Shown here piece by piece: positions 47,870 to 60,114 of a stretch of DNA of 64,000 nt. The stretch spans positions 264,335 through 328,334 of the forward strand of contig ML677466.1 of NCBI GenBank assembly GCA_007922305.1, read 5' to 3'. Both the position numbers and the translations under genes were made by a program. Each line of letters opens with the position of its first letter. The stretch's first letter is position 1. A model generated the notes under the pieces. The model was not told the origin of the DNA. It saw only the letters and a list, made by a program, of their open reading frames with translations, and made no database searches. Origin of the DNA: Dermatemys mawii (Eukaryota; Chordata; Testudines; Dermatemydidae).

Positions 47870-50710
47870 ACTGATCTGGTTACAATCGAGTGGGGGAGGG
47901 GGAAGTGGCACTGTATGTTAAAGACAAAGTAGAATCGAATGAAGTAGAAATCTTAAATGAATCCACATGTTCCATAGAATCTCTATGGATATGAATTCCA
48001 TGCTCTCATAAGAATATAACAATAGGGATCTATTATTGACCACCTGATCAGGACAGTCATAGTGACGGTGAAATGCCAAGGGAGATTGGAGAGGCTATCA
48101 AAATAAAGTACTCAATAATAGTGGGGAAATTCAATTATCCCCATATTGACTGGCTACATGACACCCCAGGACAAAATGCAGAGACAAAATTTCTCCATAC
48201 TTTCAATGACTGCTTCTTGGAGTAGCTGGTACAGGAACCCACAAGGGGAAAGGCAATTCTTGATTTAGTCCTGAGTGAAGCTCAGGATCTGGTCCAAGTG
48301 GTAACTATAACAGGACCACTTGGAAATAGTGACCATATTATAACAGCATTTAACATTCCTGTGATGGGATGAACATGTTAACAACCCAATGCTGTGGCAT
48401 TTAACTTCAGAAAGGGGAACTATGCAAAAAATGAGGGGGTTAGTGAAACAGAAATTAATAGATAAAGCGACTAAAGTGAAGTTCCTGATAACTACATGGA
48501 CACTTTTCAAAGACACCATAATAGAGGCCCAACTTAAATGTATACCCCAAATTAAAAAACAAAGTCAAAGAACTAAAAAAAAGCCACCATGGCTTAAAAA
48601 CTATGTAAAAGAAGCAGTGAGAGATAAAAAGGCATCTTTTAAAAACTGGAAGCCAAATCCTAGTGAGGTAACTAGAAAGGAGCATGAACACTGTTGAACT
48701 AAATGTAAAAATGTAATAAGAAAAGTCAAAATGCAGTTTGAAGAACAGCTAGCCAGAAACTCAAAAGATAATAATGAAATGTTTTTTAAATATGTCAGAA
48801 GCAGGAAGCCTGCTAAACAATGAGTGTAGCCCCTGGATGATAGAGATACCAAAGGAGCACTTAAAGACAGTAAAGTCATTGCAGAGAAACTAAATGAATT
48901 CTGTACTTCAGTCTTCACGGCTGAGGACATTAGAGAGAATTCCAAACCTGAGCCTTCTTTTGTAGGTGACAAATCTGAGGAATTGTCACAGACTGAAGTG
49001 TCACTAGAGGAGGTTTTGGAATTAATTGATAAACTTAACTGTAACAAGTCACCGGGACCAGACAGCATTCACTCAAGAGTTCTGAAAGAACTCGAATGTG
49101 AAATTGCGGAACTATTAATTACGGATTATAACCTGTCCTTTAAATCAGCTTCTGTACCCATTAACTGGAAGATAGCCAATGTAACACCAATATTTTAAAA
49201 GGGCTCTAGAGGTGATCCTGGCAATTACAGACCAGTAAGTCTAATGTCCATATAAGGCAAATTAGTTGAAATAATAGTAAAGAATAAAATTGTCAGGCAA
49301 ATAGAAGAACATAATTTATTGAGCAAAAGCGAACATGGTTTCTGTAAAGGAAAATCATATTTTGCTAATCTAATAGACTTCTTTGAAGGGGTCAGAAAAC
49401 ACGTGGACAAGGGGGATCCAGTGGACGTAGTGTACTTAGATTTCCAGAGAGTCTTTGACAAAGTCTCTCACCAAAGGCTTTTAAATAAATTAAGTTGTCA
49501 TGGGATAAGAGGGAAGATTCTTTCATGGACTGAGAACTGGTTAAAAGACAGGTAACAAAGGGTTGGAATAAATGGCAAATTTTCAGAATGGAGAGAGGCA
49601 ACTTGTGGTGTTCCCCAAGGGTCAGTCCTATGACCAATCCTATTCAACTTATTCATAAATGATTTGGAGACAGGAGTAAACAGTGAGGTGGCAAAGTTTG
49701 CAGATGATACTAAACTGCTCAAAATAGTTAAGACCAAAGCAGACTGTGAAAAACTTCAAAAAGATCTCACAAAACTAAATGATTGGGCAACAAAATGGCA
49801 AATGAAATTTAATGTGTATAAATGTAAAGTAGTGCACATTGGAAAAAATAACTCCAAATATAAGTACAGAATAATGGGGGCTAATTTAGCTACAACTACT
49901 ATAATCAGGAAAGAGATCTTGGCCTCATTATGGAAAGTTCTCTAAAGACATGCATACAGTGTGCAGCGGCAGTCAAGAAAGTGAACAGGACATTAGGAAT
50001 CACTAAAAAAGGGATAGAGAATAAGATGGAAAATATCTTCTTGCCCTTATATAAATCCCTGGTGCACTCACATCTTGAATACTGTGTGCAAATGTGGTCT
50101 CCTCATCTCATTTCTTGCATTAGAAAAGGTTCAGAGAAGGGCAACTAAAATCATTAGGGGTTTGGAACAGATCCCTTATGAGGAGGGATTAAAGAGGCTA
50201 GAACTTTTCAGCTTGGAAAAGAGGAGATTAAGGGGGGATATCATAGAGGTATATAAAATTATGAGTGGTGTGAAGAAAGTGAATAAAGAGAAGTTATTTA
50301 TTTGTTCCCATAATGGAAGAAGTAGGAGCTACCAAATGAAATTAATGGGCAGCAGGTTTAAAACAAATAAAAGGAAGTTCTTCTTCACACAGCGCACAGT
50401 CAACCTGTGGAACTCCTTGCCTGAGGAAGTTGTGGCAGCTAGGACTATAACAGGGTTTAAAAGGGAACTGGATAAATTCATAGTGGTTAAGTCCATTAAC
50501 GGCTATTAGCCAGGCTGGGTAAGGAACGGTGTCCCTAGCCTCTGTTTGTCAGAGGCGGGTGACGGATGGCAGAAGAGAGATCACTTGATCTTTACCTGTT
50601 AGGTTCACTCACTGCGGGGCACCTGGCATTGCCCACTATTGGAAGACAGGATACTGGGCTGGATGGACTTTTGGTCTGACCCAGTATGGCCTTTCTTATG
50701 TTCTTATGAC
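47870..50710 (+). mobile_element. CR1 LINE, longest copy (about 2.8 kb, inactive)
   Basis: Contains the end of the endonuclease domain (a KFNYPHIDW stretch encoded around 48127-48153), the linker, RT from about 49000, a VPQGS-like motif near 49610 and an intact FADDT catalytic box at 49697-49711. An open C-terminal segment (50075-50509) and a 3' UTR ending in 'ttatgttcttatg' follow. Several stops and frameshifts break ORF2, and ORF1 is absent. Confidence 0.88.
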
Positions 50711-51230
50711 ACTCACACACACATATAGGTTTTCAGTATGGTTGGACTAAGTAAGACTAAAGGCAGTCTGTATAAAAATGACTGTGCTGCCTCTCAGGGG
50801 TCCCAGGACTGTGAGTCACCCCATTGCCCCCTAACTCAGTGACAGGGAGTCTCTCTGGTGGTGGTTGGATGCTGGCTCTGGGATACCTGCCTGTCCGCCA
50901 CTCAGACACTCTCCTCTGGGCTCAGGCAGCCCTGACTTACAAGTTAACAGTAAGGCCACCTCCACTTCTGACCCCCAGTGAATCATTCCCCAGTGACATC
51001 CAGCCCCTGACCCCAGCTACTCAGAGAATCCCAGAAGCTCTGCCCCAAAAGGAGCAATGTATCCCAGTTTACCAGTGTTGCTGTCAATCACCACTCCTGT
51101 ATTACACATGGCACATGTAAGAATGGAGAGTTAATTAGAAACGAGAGAGCTGGGGAAACAAACGGTTACAATGTAACATCAGAAAATGAGAACTTAGGGC
51201 AATAGTTCCCTTTCCTAGTTAATAAAGTAG
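50711..51230 (-). repeat. Repeat mosaic, no gene
   Basis: About 50715-50800 is an inverted piece of the foldback element. 51040-51085 matches 18825-18870 inverted. 51120-51230 resembles, in inverted relation, the non-CR1 sequence near 16230-16330. Confidence 0.4.
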
Positions 51231-51234
51231 GTTC

Positions 51235-52365
51235 CTCCTTCCCATGGTGTTCTTGCCAGCAAGTTAAAGAAGTATGGGCTGGATGAATAGACTACAAGGT
51301 GAATAGAAAGCTGTCTCAATCATCGGGCTCAATGGGTAGTGATCAATGGCTCTACGTCTAGTTGGCAGCTGGTATCAAGTGGAGTTCCCCAGGGATTGGT
51401 CCTGGGGTTGGTTTTGTTCAATATCTTCATCAATGATCTGGAGGATGCCATGGACTGCACCCTCAGCAAATTTGCAGATGACACTAAACTGGGAGGAGTG
51501 GTAAATATGCTGGAGGATAGGGATAGGATACAGAGGGACCTAGACAAATTAGAGGATTGGGCGAAAATAAATCTGATGAGGTTCAAAAGGACAAGTGCAG
51601 AGTCCTGCACTTAGGCCAGAAGAATCCCATGCACTGCTACAGACAAGGAACCGAATGGCTAGGCAGCAGTTCTGCAGAAAAGAAGCTAGGAGTTATAGTG
51701 GATGAGAAGCTGCATATGAGTCAACAGTGTGCCCTTGTTGCCAAAAAAGGCTAATGGCATTTTGGATTGTATAAGTAGGGGCATTGCCAGCAGATCGAGG
51801 AACGTGATCATTCCCCTCTATTCGGCATTCGTGAGGCCTCAACTGGAGTACTGTGTCCAGTTTAGATCCCACACTACAAAAAGGATGTGGAAAAACTGGA
51901 GAGAGTCCTGAGGACGGCAACAAAAATGATTAAGGGCCTGGAGCACATGATTTATGAGGAGAGGCTGAGGAAACTGGGATTGTTTAGTCTACAGAAGAGA
52001 AGAATGAGTGGGGATTTGATAGCCGCTTTCAACTACCTGAAAGGGGGTTCCAAAGAGGATGGATCTAGACTGTTCTCAGTGGTGGCAGATGACAGAACAA
52101 GGAGTAATGGCCACAAGTTACAGTGGGAAAGGTTTAGGTTGGACATTAGTAAACACAATGTCACCAGGAGAGTGGTGAAGCATAGAAATGGGTTTCCTAG
52201 GGAGGTGGTGGAATCTCCCTCCTTAGCGGTTTTTATGGCCTTGCTTGACAAAGCCCTGGCTGTATGATTTGGTTGGGGATTGGTCGTGCTTTGAGCAGAC
52301 GGTTGGACTAGATACCCCCTGAGGTCCCTTCCAACTCTGATCTTCTATAATTCTATGATTCCAAC
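51235..52365 (+). mobile_element. CR1 LINE, RT to 3' end
   Basis: Begins in RT ('ttgccagcaagttaaagaag'), has VPQG near 51385 and FADDT at 51471-51485, continues through [11 protein letters not shown] and ends in a 'ctataattctatgattcc' tail. The frame breaks at about 51590 and 51750. Confidence 0.85.
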
Positions 52366-53022
52366 AGCTTAGTCTGCTGCAGAGCTGGCAGGATTCACAA
52401 GAACCAGGAACCAGTTTTTCATGAGAACATGTCCTCATTCCAAGATGTCTCCTGTGTAAAAGGAGCAAGAGGGCCTTCCTCCACTCTATGATATCCTGAA
52501 ACAGTCATTTGTCTCTGTTCACAGGCAGGGCAATCCCATATGTTGTAATGTTCCTCCACTGACTGCACTTGTCGCTGATGGTTATTCAGTGATAATCTTG
52601 GGCTGGAGCAGGACTGGAGAACTGATCTTGGAATTACATCCTGGGCTAACCAGGGCTGGGTGATGATGCCCTCCTGGAATGGCCATCACCAAAACACACT
52701 GCCCCCGTGACTGACTTCTACTCCTAGTCCATAAAGCACACAGTCAATATCAATGTTAGCTACACTTTGTGGTAAAATATTTCGAAGACTTGTTTGTCAT
52801 ATGGTGAGTTTGTCAGGTCTGAGGCGAGAGCTGTTTGCAAAGAACAGGGAACTCTTTGCCGGGGCCTCAGTGTCACAACGACCTTTGTAAATAATGTACA
52901 AAAGGAGAAATGATCAGATAAAACACGTCAGAGGAGGAAATTCTCTGCTGCTCTTCACCACCTGAGCCGGTCACAGAGGACAGGTCCCGGGGGCTCTGCA
53001 CTGGCTAAATACCCACTGGGAT

Positions 53023-53147
53023 TCCCAAGGCAGAAGTATAAAAATCCCTGTACCTCAGCCCCGGTCAATGCAGTTTTCCTGCCGCCTGCAGCTCCCCTAC
53101 TGCGTCACAGGCAGACATTCCTCCTCCCTAGCTGAGGCCAGAGCCTG
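53023..53147 (+). promoter_or_regulatory. Candidate OR F promoter and non-coding exon 1
   Basis: EBF-like TCCCAAGGCA (53023-53032), a consensus TATA box TATAAAAAT (53037-53045) and donor CTG|GTGAGT with exon 1 ending at 53147. The upstream AATTAA found in the other copies is damaged: a short deletion leaves only 'gaaattc' near 52940. A transcription start about 30 bp after the TATA box would give an exon 1 of about 75-80 nt. Confidence 0.65.
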
Positions 53148-55960
53148 GTGAGTCCTTTGCATGGAAGGAATCTGTGAAGGGGTGAATGGAAACACATGAA
53201 CCCCAGGAAATGTCTGAGCTGGGGTTGGATAGAGCCAGAGGGTGGGGCAGGACGGGAGCGGGGCGCTAAGGTAATGCTCCTGTGACTGCAGTGAGGGTCA
53301 GGGTCAGGAAGAGGTCGCCGGGTTACCCTGATCCCTTCCCATGGACATCACTGCGGGTCTTGCTGTTGAACTCAGGGGGCTCTGGACTGGGCCATGTTTA
53401 GTGACATGACTGTGCAGAGTAAACCTCACTGGAAATCTAATCAGACTCTGTAATATTCTCGACCCCAAATCCCAAACACTTCACTAAGGCAACACTTCCA
53501 TTAACCCCACAAGGACTCCAGGGTTGGGTCCATTCTTGTTGCAGAAAGTAGCTGGTTTTAAGGAGCATAGATGTGAATGTCCAAACTGCAGAACCCAGGA
53601 GCAATTGATTATAAGGGCTCCTTTGATACTAATTGTGACAGGTTCCCTCCGGGGTGCCACCTGGATCTGGAGTACCCCAGAGCCCGCTAACCCACCAGCC
53701 TGGGCTCCGACTCACCCTGCACAGCTGTGACAAGCTGCAAAAGCCTCCAGCCTGCACTTTCACCAGCATTCACACAGGTAGACACACACCCAGCTGACAT
53801 TACACACAGGCTTTCTAAGCACCAGCTTTCCAGCCTAGGACCCCAGAACAGTACTGTCCTGCCTGGTCCAATCTGGCCAGAATGTGTGTTTAATACCCGG
53901 TCGCTTCTCCCTCAATGTGAAGAGGATCATGAACACTTGGGGAAACCAAGCCGAGATTATAAATTATAGGAAACTGATTAAAGCAGATTACCTAGGAAAG
54001 AAACAAAAATGCAACCTAAGTTTCATATACTAAACAGATTAGATATGAATTAGCAGATTCTCAGCCTAGCTGATGATACAGTCTGACCTTGAGATTCTTA
54101 ATGCTGTTTTAACTCACTTTCACAGTCCCTGCGTGAGCCCTGAGTGAACTGTAGCAAATGTGCGGAGGAGAGATTCTGCCGTGGAGGGCACACCCTGCTT
54201 CGCGGTGGGCCAGAACCATCCAAACCCTCTTCCCCTTTTTGAAAAGGAGACCTTTTATAGTAGGAGAGTGTTTCTGGATTTATGGTCCCACCCAACAAGT
54301 ACGGTCACTTCAACTTTTTCATGATATCTATAATTCTCTCTTTGACACTGCACCCCACATTCTTCACACTGATATTATGATGATATAATTATGATGCATT
54401 TTGTACAAGATAAGTCATGTTCGGTGTCATTGGAAAAGTTCTAATTTGCTGAATATCATTATCCTATTTGTGTGTGTTTATGTTTTTTATATCTGAAGTT
54501 ATAAATATTGACTGTGTATTTGAACTTCAATAGTGCTTACACCTCGGTAACGCCCAATAAGCAAGATGCTTTTAGTTTAGCTTGCTGGATGGGAAGGGAC
54601 TATTCAGGGCATTGAGCAATTGGGAAACAATAGAACAAGACAGAACAAGAAGCAATGGTCTCAAGTTGCAGTGGTGGAGGTCTAATTTGGACATTAGGAA
54701 ACACTATTTCACTTGGAGGGTGGTGAAGCACTGAAATGGGTTCCTTAGGCAGGCGATGAACTCTCCATCCTTAGAGATTTTTAAGGGCCGGCTTGACAAA
54801 TGCCTCTCTGGGACGATTTCATTTTTGTTATTCCTGCTTGGAGCAATGAGTTGGACTCGATGACCAATATTAGATGAGTCTATGATTCTAAGAAGCCTTA
54901 GGAGAAAGTTATCTCCCACCCAATGAGTCTTCCTGGGAACACTCCAGACGGCCTATGCAGAATGGCTGCGATCACTCTGCAGGGACATGTGACCAGCCCC
55001 TGTGACTCTGAACTCCATCTTGGCATGTCTGTAAATTTCAACAAAGTGGCCTGGGAACCAGGTTTTGAAACAGAGGATTCGCACCATCTGCTGAAGCTAT
55101 ATATGAGCAGGAGTGGCTTCATTTGTTGTTTTTCACTCCCCAAACTAGAAGATTCCTGGAAACACCCGAGGAACAAATACTGAACTGGGGGAAGTGCTAG
55201 ACCAAGGCTTAACGGATTTGTAGCCTGTGTATGAAAGACTTGGGATTGCGAGCTGTAAATAAGTGGAGCTTTTATCTTGAGAATCCTGCACACTGCTTGT
55301 ACCATATGCCAGGGTGAGAATTTGCTATTGCATATCCTATCTTGTTAGCATCTTAGGCTTAGTTTGTGTTTTTGTTTATTTGCTAGGTAATCTGTTTTAA
55401 TCAGTTTGCTCTCACCTATAATCACTTAAAATCTATCCTTTGTAGTTAGTAAACTTGTTTTTTCTTTATGTAAACTAGTGAGTTGGAGTGAAGTGCATGG
55501 GAAAATCATAGCTGGAGGGCAAAGGCTGTTGTATATTTCCTTCCACACTCAGGGAGGGGGCGAGTTTTATGAGTTTACGCTGTACAGTTCTCTGTTCAGG
55601 GTAAGACAGTAACCTTTTGGGTTTATACTCCAGTGGGGGTATGAATCTGGAAAGCTGCTGGTTAATTTGTCTGCAACCTCTCTATTGTTGGTTCACATGT
55701 AGTGACTGGTCAGAGCCTGCATGTAACTGCAGCTGGGTGTGTCCCTCCCTGTGAGTATGCTGGTGTAAGTGTAAGTTTGGGAGCAGGTCTACAGCTTGTC
55801 ACAGTGTAAGAAGGAGCACAGGCTTTTGGGTCAGAGGGCTCAATGAAACCCCAGTTGCAGGTGGCACCAAAGAGGAAACCGTCACACTGTCAACAAATGA
55901 ACTCCAGTCCTAGCTGACACTCGAGTTCTCACTAACTGTCTATTTTTCTGTTAGCTGCAG
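53148..55960 (+). other. Predicted intron of OR F, filled with repeats
   Basis: 2813 bp. The distal inverted LTR-like block (about 53530-54330), then an LTR-like block in OR orientation (about 54340-55892, ending CCGTCACA) split by a CR1 tail. A TATA-like 'agctatatatgagc' (near 55100) and a GTAAGT (near 55765) lie inside this second block. The acceptor is 'ttctgttagctgcag' before 55961. Confidence 0.55.
54590..54900 (+). mobile_element. CR1 LINE 3' tail
   Basis: The shared intronic CR1 insertion, here on the plus strand because the duplicon is inverted. It ends 'gatgagtctatgattcta'. Confidence 0.8.
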
Positions 55961-55994
55961 GAAACTGAATGGAAGATCCAAATGATGGTACAAG

Positions 55995-56957
55995 ATGCCA
56001 GGTGACAATCACACCGTTTTTCATCCTGTAACTTACAACCTGACTGGCACTCGTGGTACAGAGGAGTTTCATGTCTGGATCGCTATCCCCTTCTGTCTGA
56101 TGTATGTTGTGATGCTTTTGGGGAACTCTCTCCTACTATTCATCATAGTAACAGAACAAAGCCTCCATAAGCCCATGTATCTTTTCCTGTCCATGCTGGC
56201 CACTGCGGATCTGCTGTTATCTACCACTATGGTGCCCAAGATGCTGGCTGTATTCTGGTTTAGAGTGGGGGAAATTTCTTTTGCTGCCTGCCTCACCCAG
56301 ATGTTTTTCATCCATGTCGGTTTTCTTGCTGAGTCGGCCATCTTGCTGGCCATGGCATTTGATCGGTACGTTGCCATCTGCGACCCCCTGAGATACAGCA
56401 CCGTGCTGACCAAGTCTGTGATTGGGAAGATAGGGCTGGCAATTGTCACAAGAAGTTTCTGTATCATTTTCCCTCTCATGTTTATTGTGAAGCGCCTGAA
56501 TTTCTGCAAAACCAACCTCCTGCCTCACAACTATTGTGACTACATGAGCATAGCCTGGCTGGCCTGCGACAACATCACAGTCAACATCTGGTATGGTGTA
56601 GCCTTGGCTATTTTCACAAGCGGCTTGGATGCTGTGCTCATTGCTGTATCTTATGGGCTAATCCTCAGGGCCGTCTTCCGGCTCCCATCCAAGAACGCCC
56701 GGCTCAAGGCTCTTCAAACCTGCGGTTCCCACTTCTGTGTCATCCTGATGTTCTACACACCTTCCTTTTTCTCCTATTTTCAATATCAATTTGGGCACAT
56801 CATCCCGGGTTATATTCTCAATCTACTGGCCATCCTCTACGTGCTCATTCCCCCCATGTTAAACCCCCTTGTTTATGCTGTGACAACAAAAGAGATCCTG
56901 AAACGGGTGATCAATGTCTTTTATCCATACTGCAGGAGAAGCTCCCTACGCAGCTAA
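55995..56957 (+). CDS. Olfactory receptor, class I, OR52-like (copy F)
   Basis: Intact, 320 residues, the only OR on the plus strand. NHT sequon at residues 5-7 and a second potential sequon NLT at 15-17 where other copies have ILT. TM1 with GN, LHKPMYLF, ECL1 AACLTQ, MAFDRYVAICDP with DRY at 123-125, ECL2 cysteines 171, 181 and 191, SYGLILRAVF, KALQTCGSHFCVIL, PMLNPLVYAVTTKEILK. Start: ATG at 55995 aligns with copy E; the upstream ATG near 55984 is out of frame. Exon 2 begins at 55961, and ATTAAA follows at 56991-56996. No inactivating change was seen. It should encode a full odorant receptor; the ligand is unknown. Confidence 0.95.
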   Translation: MPGDNHTVFHPVTYNLTGTRGTEEFHVWIAIPFCLMYVVMLLGNSLLLFIIVTEQSLHKPMYLFLSMLATADLLLSTTMVPKMLAVFWFRVGEISFAACLTQMFFIHVGFLAESAILLAMAFDRYVAICDPLRYSTVLTKSVIGKIGLAIVTRSFCIIFPLMFIVKRLNFCKTNLLPHNYCDYMSIAWLACDNITVNIWYGVALAIFTSGLDAVLIAVSYGLILRAVFRLPSKNARLKALQTCGSHFCVILMFYTPSFFSYFQYQFGHIIPGYILNLLAILYVLIPPMLNPLVYAVTTKEILKRVINVFYPYCRRSSLRS

Positions 56958-57819
56958 CGAAGGCAACAGAAAACGCCTTGGGTGTTGGAAATTAAAGCCA
57001 TGCTTTCATTTCAGTTATCGGGGTGTTTTAACTATGGACTTACACTGTGTAAGCTCAAATTGGTCTCTCTCTGCAACAGAATTTGGGTCCAATGAAAGGT
57101 ATTTCCTCCTCACCTTGTCTCTCTAAAATCCTGGCACTGACATGATAACAACAACATCGCTCACTTCCACAATAAGCAGCCGGACAGAATGAGTCTCTGT
57201 TCTTAGACAAAGTGAAACAACAAAACAAGAAAGCACAAATGTAATATCACCCTGTGAGAGAGCACGGTGTGTGCATCTCTTCTGAGACAAGCTGCATTTG
57301 AGCTGCACTCTTATTGGCAACTGAGAGCAAAAGCCAAGGGGGGCTTGCCATGGGCCAGTAGGAAGTGCATTGGCTACACGTTGGGAAACAGGGGCTCTAG
57401 TGTTGGTTCTGCCACCAACCTGCTGTGCCAACTTGGGAGAATTTCTATTCTCCCCATTGGCAAAGTGAGGAATGGGGCCAGAATGGAAGTCAAGAGCAAG
57501 TCCCCTCAGGTAGACAGTGCAGGGATTTCATGGCCCTCCTCTGCACAGCCCAGAACCCAAGCAGAGGTGGCTTTGACTGGGCCATCCTGGGCCTCCTTGA
57601 CCTAGAGCTCCATCCCAAGAGGGCAGCATAGACCCCCAAACTCACCCCGCAGCAAATATGGGATTCATAATGTTAAATGCCAGAAGAAACAACAGTCTGA
57701 TCACCTGTATAACACACGCTCTAGAATTATACCCAGTCATCCCCATATTGAACCCAATAAATGTTTTTTCATTACAGCACCATCCACAAAGATCTGCAAA
57801 CTCCTAAATCCTTCTCTGT

Positions 57820-58870
57820 GTCAGGGCTTTCTATCCACTTTATAGTCCATTCATCTAATTCCTATTCTTTAACTTGCTAATAAGAATACTGTGGGACACT
57901 GTGTCAAAGGTTTGCTAAAGTAAAGATATATCCCATCCACTGCTTTCCCCTCGTCCACAGAGTCAGTTATCTTAACCTATAAGGCAGTCAGTTTGGTGAA
58001 GCATGACTCACCCTTGGTGAATCCATGCTGATTGTTCCTGATCAACTTCCTCTCCTCCAAGTGTTTCAGAATGGATTCCTTGAGGACTTGCTCCATGATT
58101 TTACAGGGGACTGAGGTGAGGCAGATCGGTGTGCAGTTTCCCATGTTCTCTTTCTTTCCATTTTAATATAGGGGCATTATGTTTGCCTTTTTCCAGTCAT
58201 CCGGGACCTCCCCCGATCACCACCAATGTTCAAAGATAATGGCTAACTCCCTCAACACCCTTGGATGCGTTAGATCTGGACCCATGGACTTGTGCATGTC
58301 CAGCTTTTCTAAATAGCCCTTAACCTCTTCTTTCACCACTGAGGGCTGCTCTCTTTCTCCGGATACTGTGTTGCCCAATGCAGCGGTCTGGGGGCTGCCC
58401 TTGTCTGTGAAGACTAAGGCAAAAAAAAACATTGAGTAATTCAGCTTCTCCCACATCATCTGTTGCTATCTTCCTTTCCCCACTCAGTAAGAGTCACGCT
58501 GACCGTCTTGCCTAATAGCCATTGATGCATCAATTCTCCATACACTTATCTATTTCTTTTTTGATCCCAGTTATACATGTGCCTAGTTCTTTTTTGAATG
58601 CAGTTATATCTTTGACCATCACTACATTCCCCTAACAATGAGTTCCACAAGTTACATCTGTGTTGCACTAAAAATTGCATCCTCTTGTTTGTATTAAATC
58701 AGCTGCCCATTAATTTCCTTGAGTAACCCCTGGTTTTTGTATATTGTGAGAAAGTAAATAACATTTTCCTATTCACTGTCTTGACACTAGACGTGATTTT
58801 ATAGACCTCTGACATATCCCCGCTTAGAGGTCTCTTTTCTAAACTGAACCGCTCAAGTCTTTTCAGTCAT
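57820..58870 (-). mobile_element. CR1 LINE fragments, minus strand
   Basis: Reverse complement of the linker, early RT and C-terminal pieces seen at 21775-22800 ('ccaccaatgttcaaagat', 'gcttctcccacatcatctg', 'agttccacaagttacatctg'). Numerous breaks. Confidence 0.75.
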
Positions 58871-59529
58871 GGTGAAAACTCCCAAGATGAGGGAGGATTT
58901 TGTGGAGAAGCCAGAGGGCCCTGCACTTGATTTTTCAGGTTTGATTTTTTACTTTTTTTTCTTCATGTAAGGAGTGTCAGGATGAGCTCTACCCTGACAT
59001 CTGGTGGTGAATTATGGTAAATTCTGGAAAAGATCTTCAGGGGCTGATCTTATTTGTATAGACACGCCTACCCTGAGTTCACAGCAGCTAAAATGATCAC
59101 TTTGGCTGCTGTCAGATCCCCAGTTTCTCTGTTATTGGGGCAGGAATGATAAAGTGTTGTTACCCTGATGATGTGAATCAAGGACTGTGGACATGTACTT
59201 GGTCTTTGTTACGATGGAGGGACTCACCATCACCTTGATAGCACTCACTGGGCAAGGGACAGGGGATCCAAAACCCACTGAATTGGGAAAGGTTGTGGGT
59301 TGTTATTCTTATGTTTTGTTGAGGTCTCTGTCTAAGGCCCCACAAGTGTCTTGCACCATGTCTCTTCATTGTGGAATATCAGAGCTAATTTTTGATTCCA
59401 CTAGAAATCTAGTTTCAGCTTGCTGCACTGAATTCTTTTTAGGCTCTGTGGTGCACTTGTACTAAGGCTTCCTTATTATGAGCTGAAGTCACAGAACACT
59501 CTATTAAGTAGGGGGACCTGAAGATATAT

Positions 59530-59740
59530 TGCTGAGAAGCTGGTGAAGCACAGTGGTTTGTGAGACAGCTGATGGAGTGGAGCAGTTTGTGGGACAGCTA
59601 GTGGAGCAGCTGATGGAGTGGAATGAAGAGGACGGTGGAGTGGAGCAGTTCTTAGGACAGCTGGTGGAATGGAGCATCTGGCAGAGCAGTTTGTGGGACG
59701 GCCAGCGGAGCAGAGTGGCTCGCGTTGAGGGCTGTAGCAG
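59530..59740 (+). repeat. Degenerate minisatellite
   Basis: About four or five imperfect units built from 'cagtttgtgggacagct' and 'gatggagtggagca', unit length varying around 30-60 bp. It lies within the LTR-like element. Confidence 0.6.
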
Positions 59741-60114
59741 AACCCCACAGAGAGGCGGAGCAGTCGGCCTTGGACCACATAAGGTGCCCAGTAACATGGC
59801 CCCCCATTTCCACCCAGGCTGGGAGGTAAAATTCTGCAGATGAACTTTTGAACTCTGCAGAAACTTTTGGGCTGTTGGACTTTTGGGACTTTGGGTGATT
59901 TTGGGATTGCTGGACTCAAGACCCAAAGGGAAGGACACAGCCCATTTACTTGGGGGGTGGGGAGCGGGCCTTCTGGTTCATGGTCTGATTTGTGAATCCT
60001 GTTTGTGGTGTTTCCCCAATATAATGCCACATTGTTTCTCTCTGTTATTAAAAGGCTTTTGGTACACTCAGACACCTTGCTTGTGAGAGGGGAAGAATTG
60101 CCTCTTAGAGGCGC

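Larger units (their letters stand above)
52480..57830 (+). repeat. OR duplicon copy F, inverted
   Basis: The same blocks as A-E in reverse orientation: upstream conserved sequence (52480-53000), promoter/exon 1, intron, OR exon on the plus strand, then MIR-like and foldback flank fragments to about 57830. The only copy with its OR on the plus strand. Confidence 0.85.

Noticed and set aside
48389..50509. Functional LINE protein
   Set aside because: Several stops and frameshifts break ORF2, and ORF1 and most of the endonuclease are missing.
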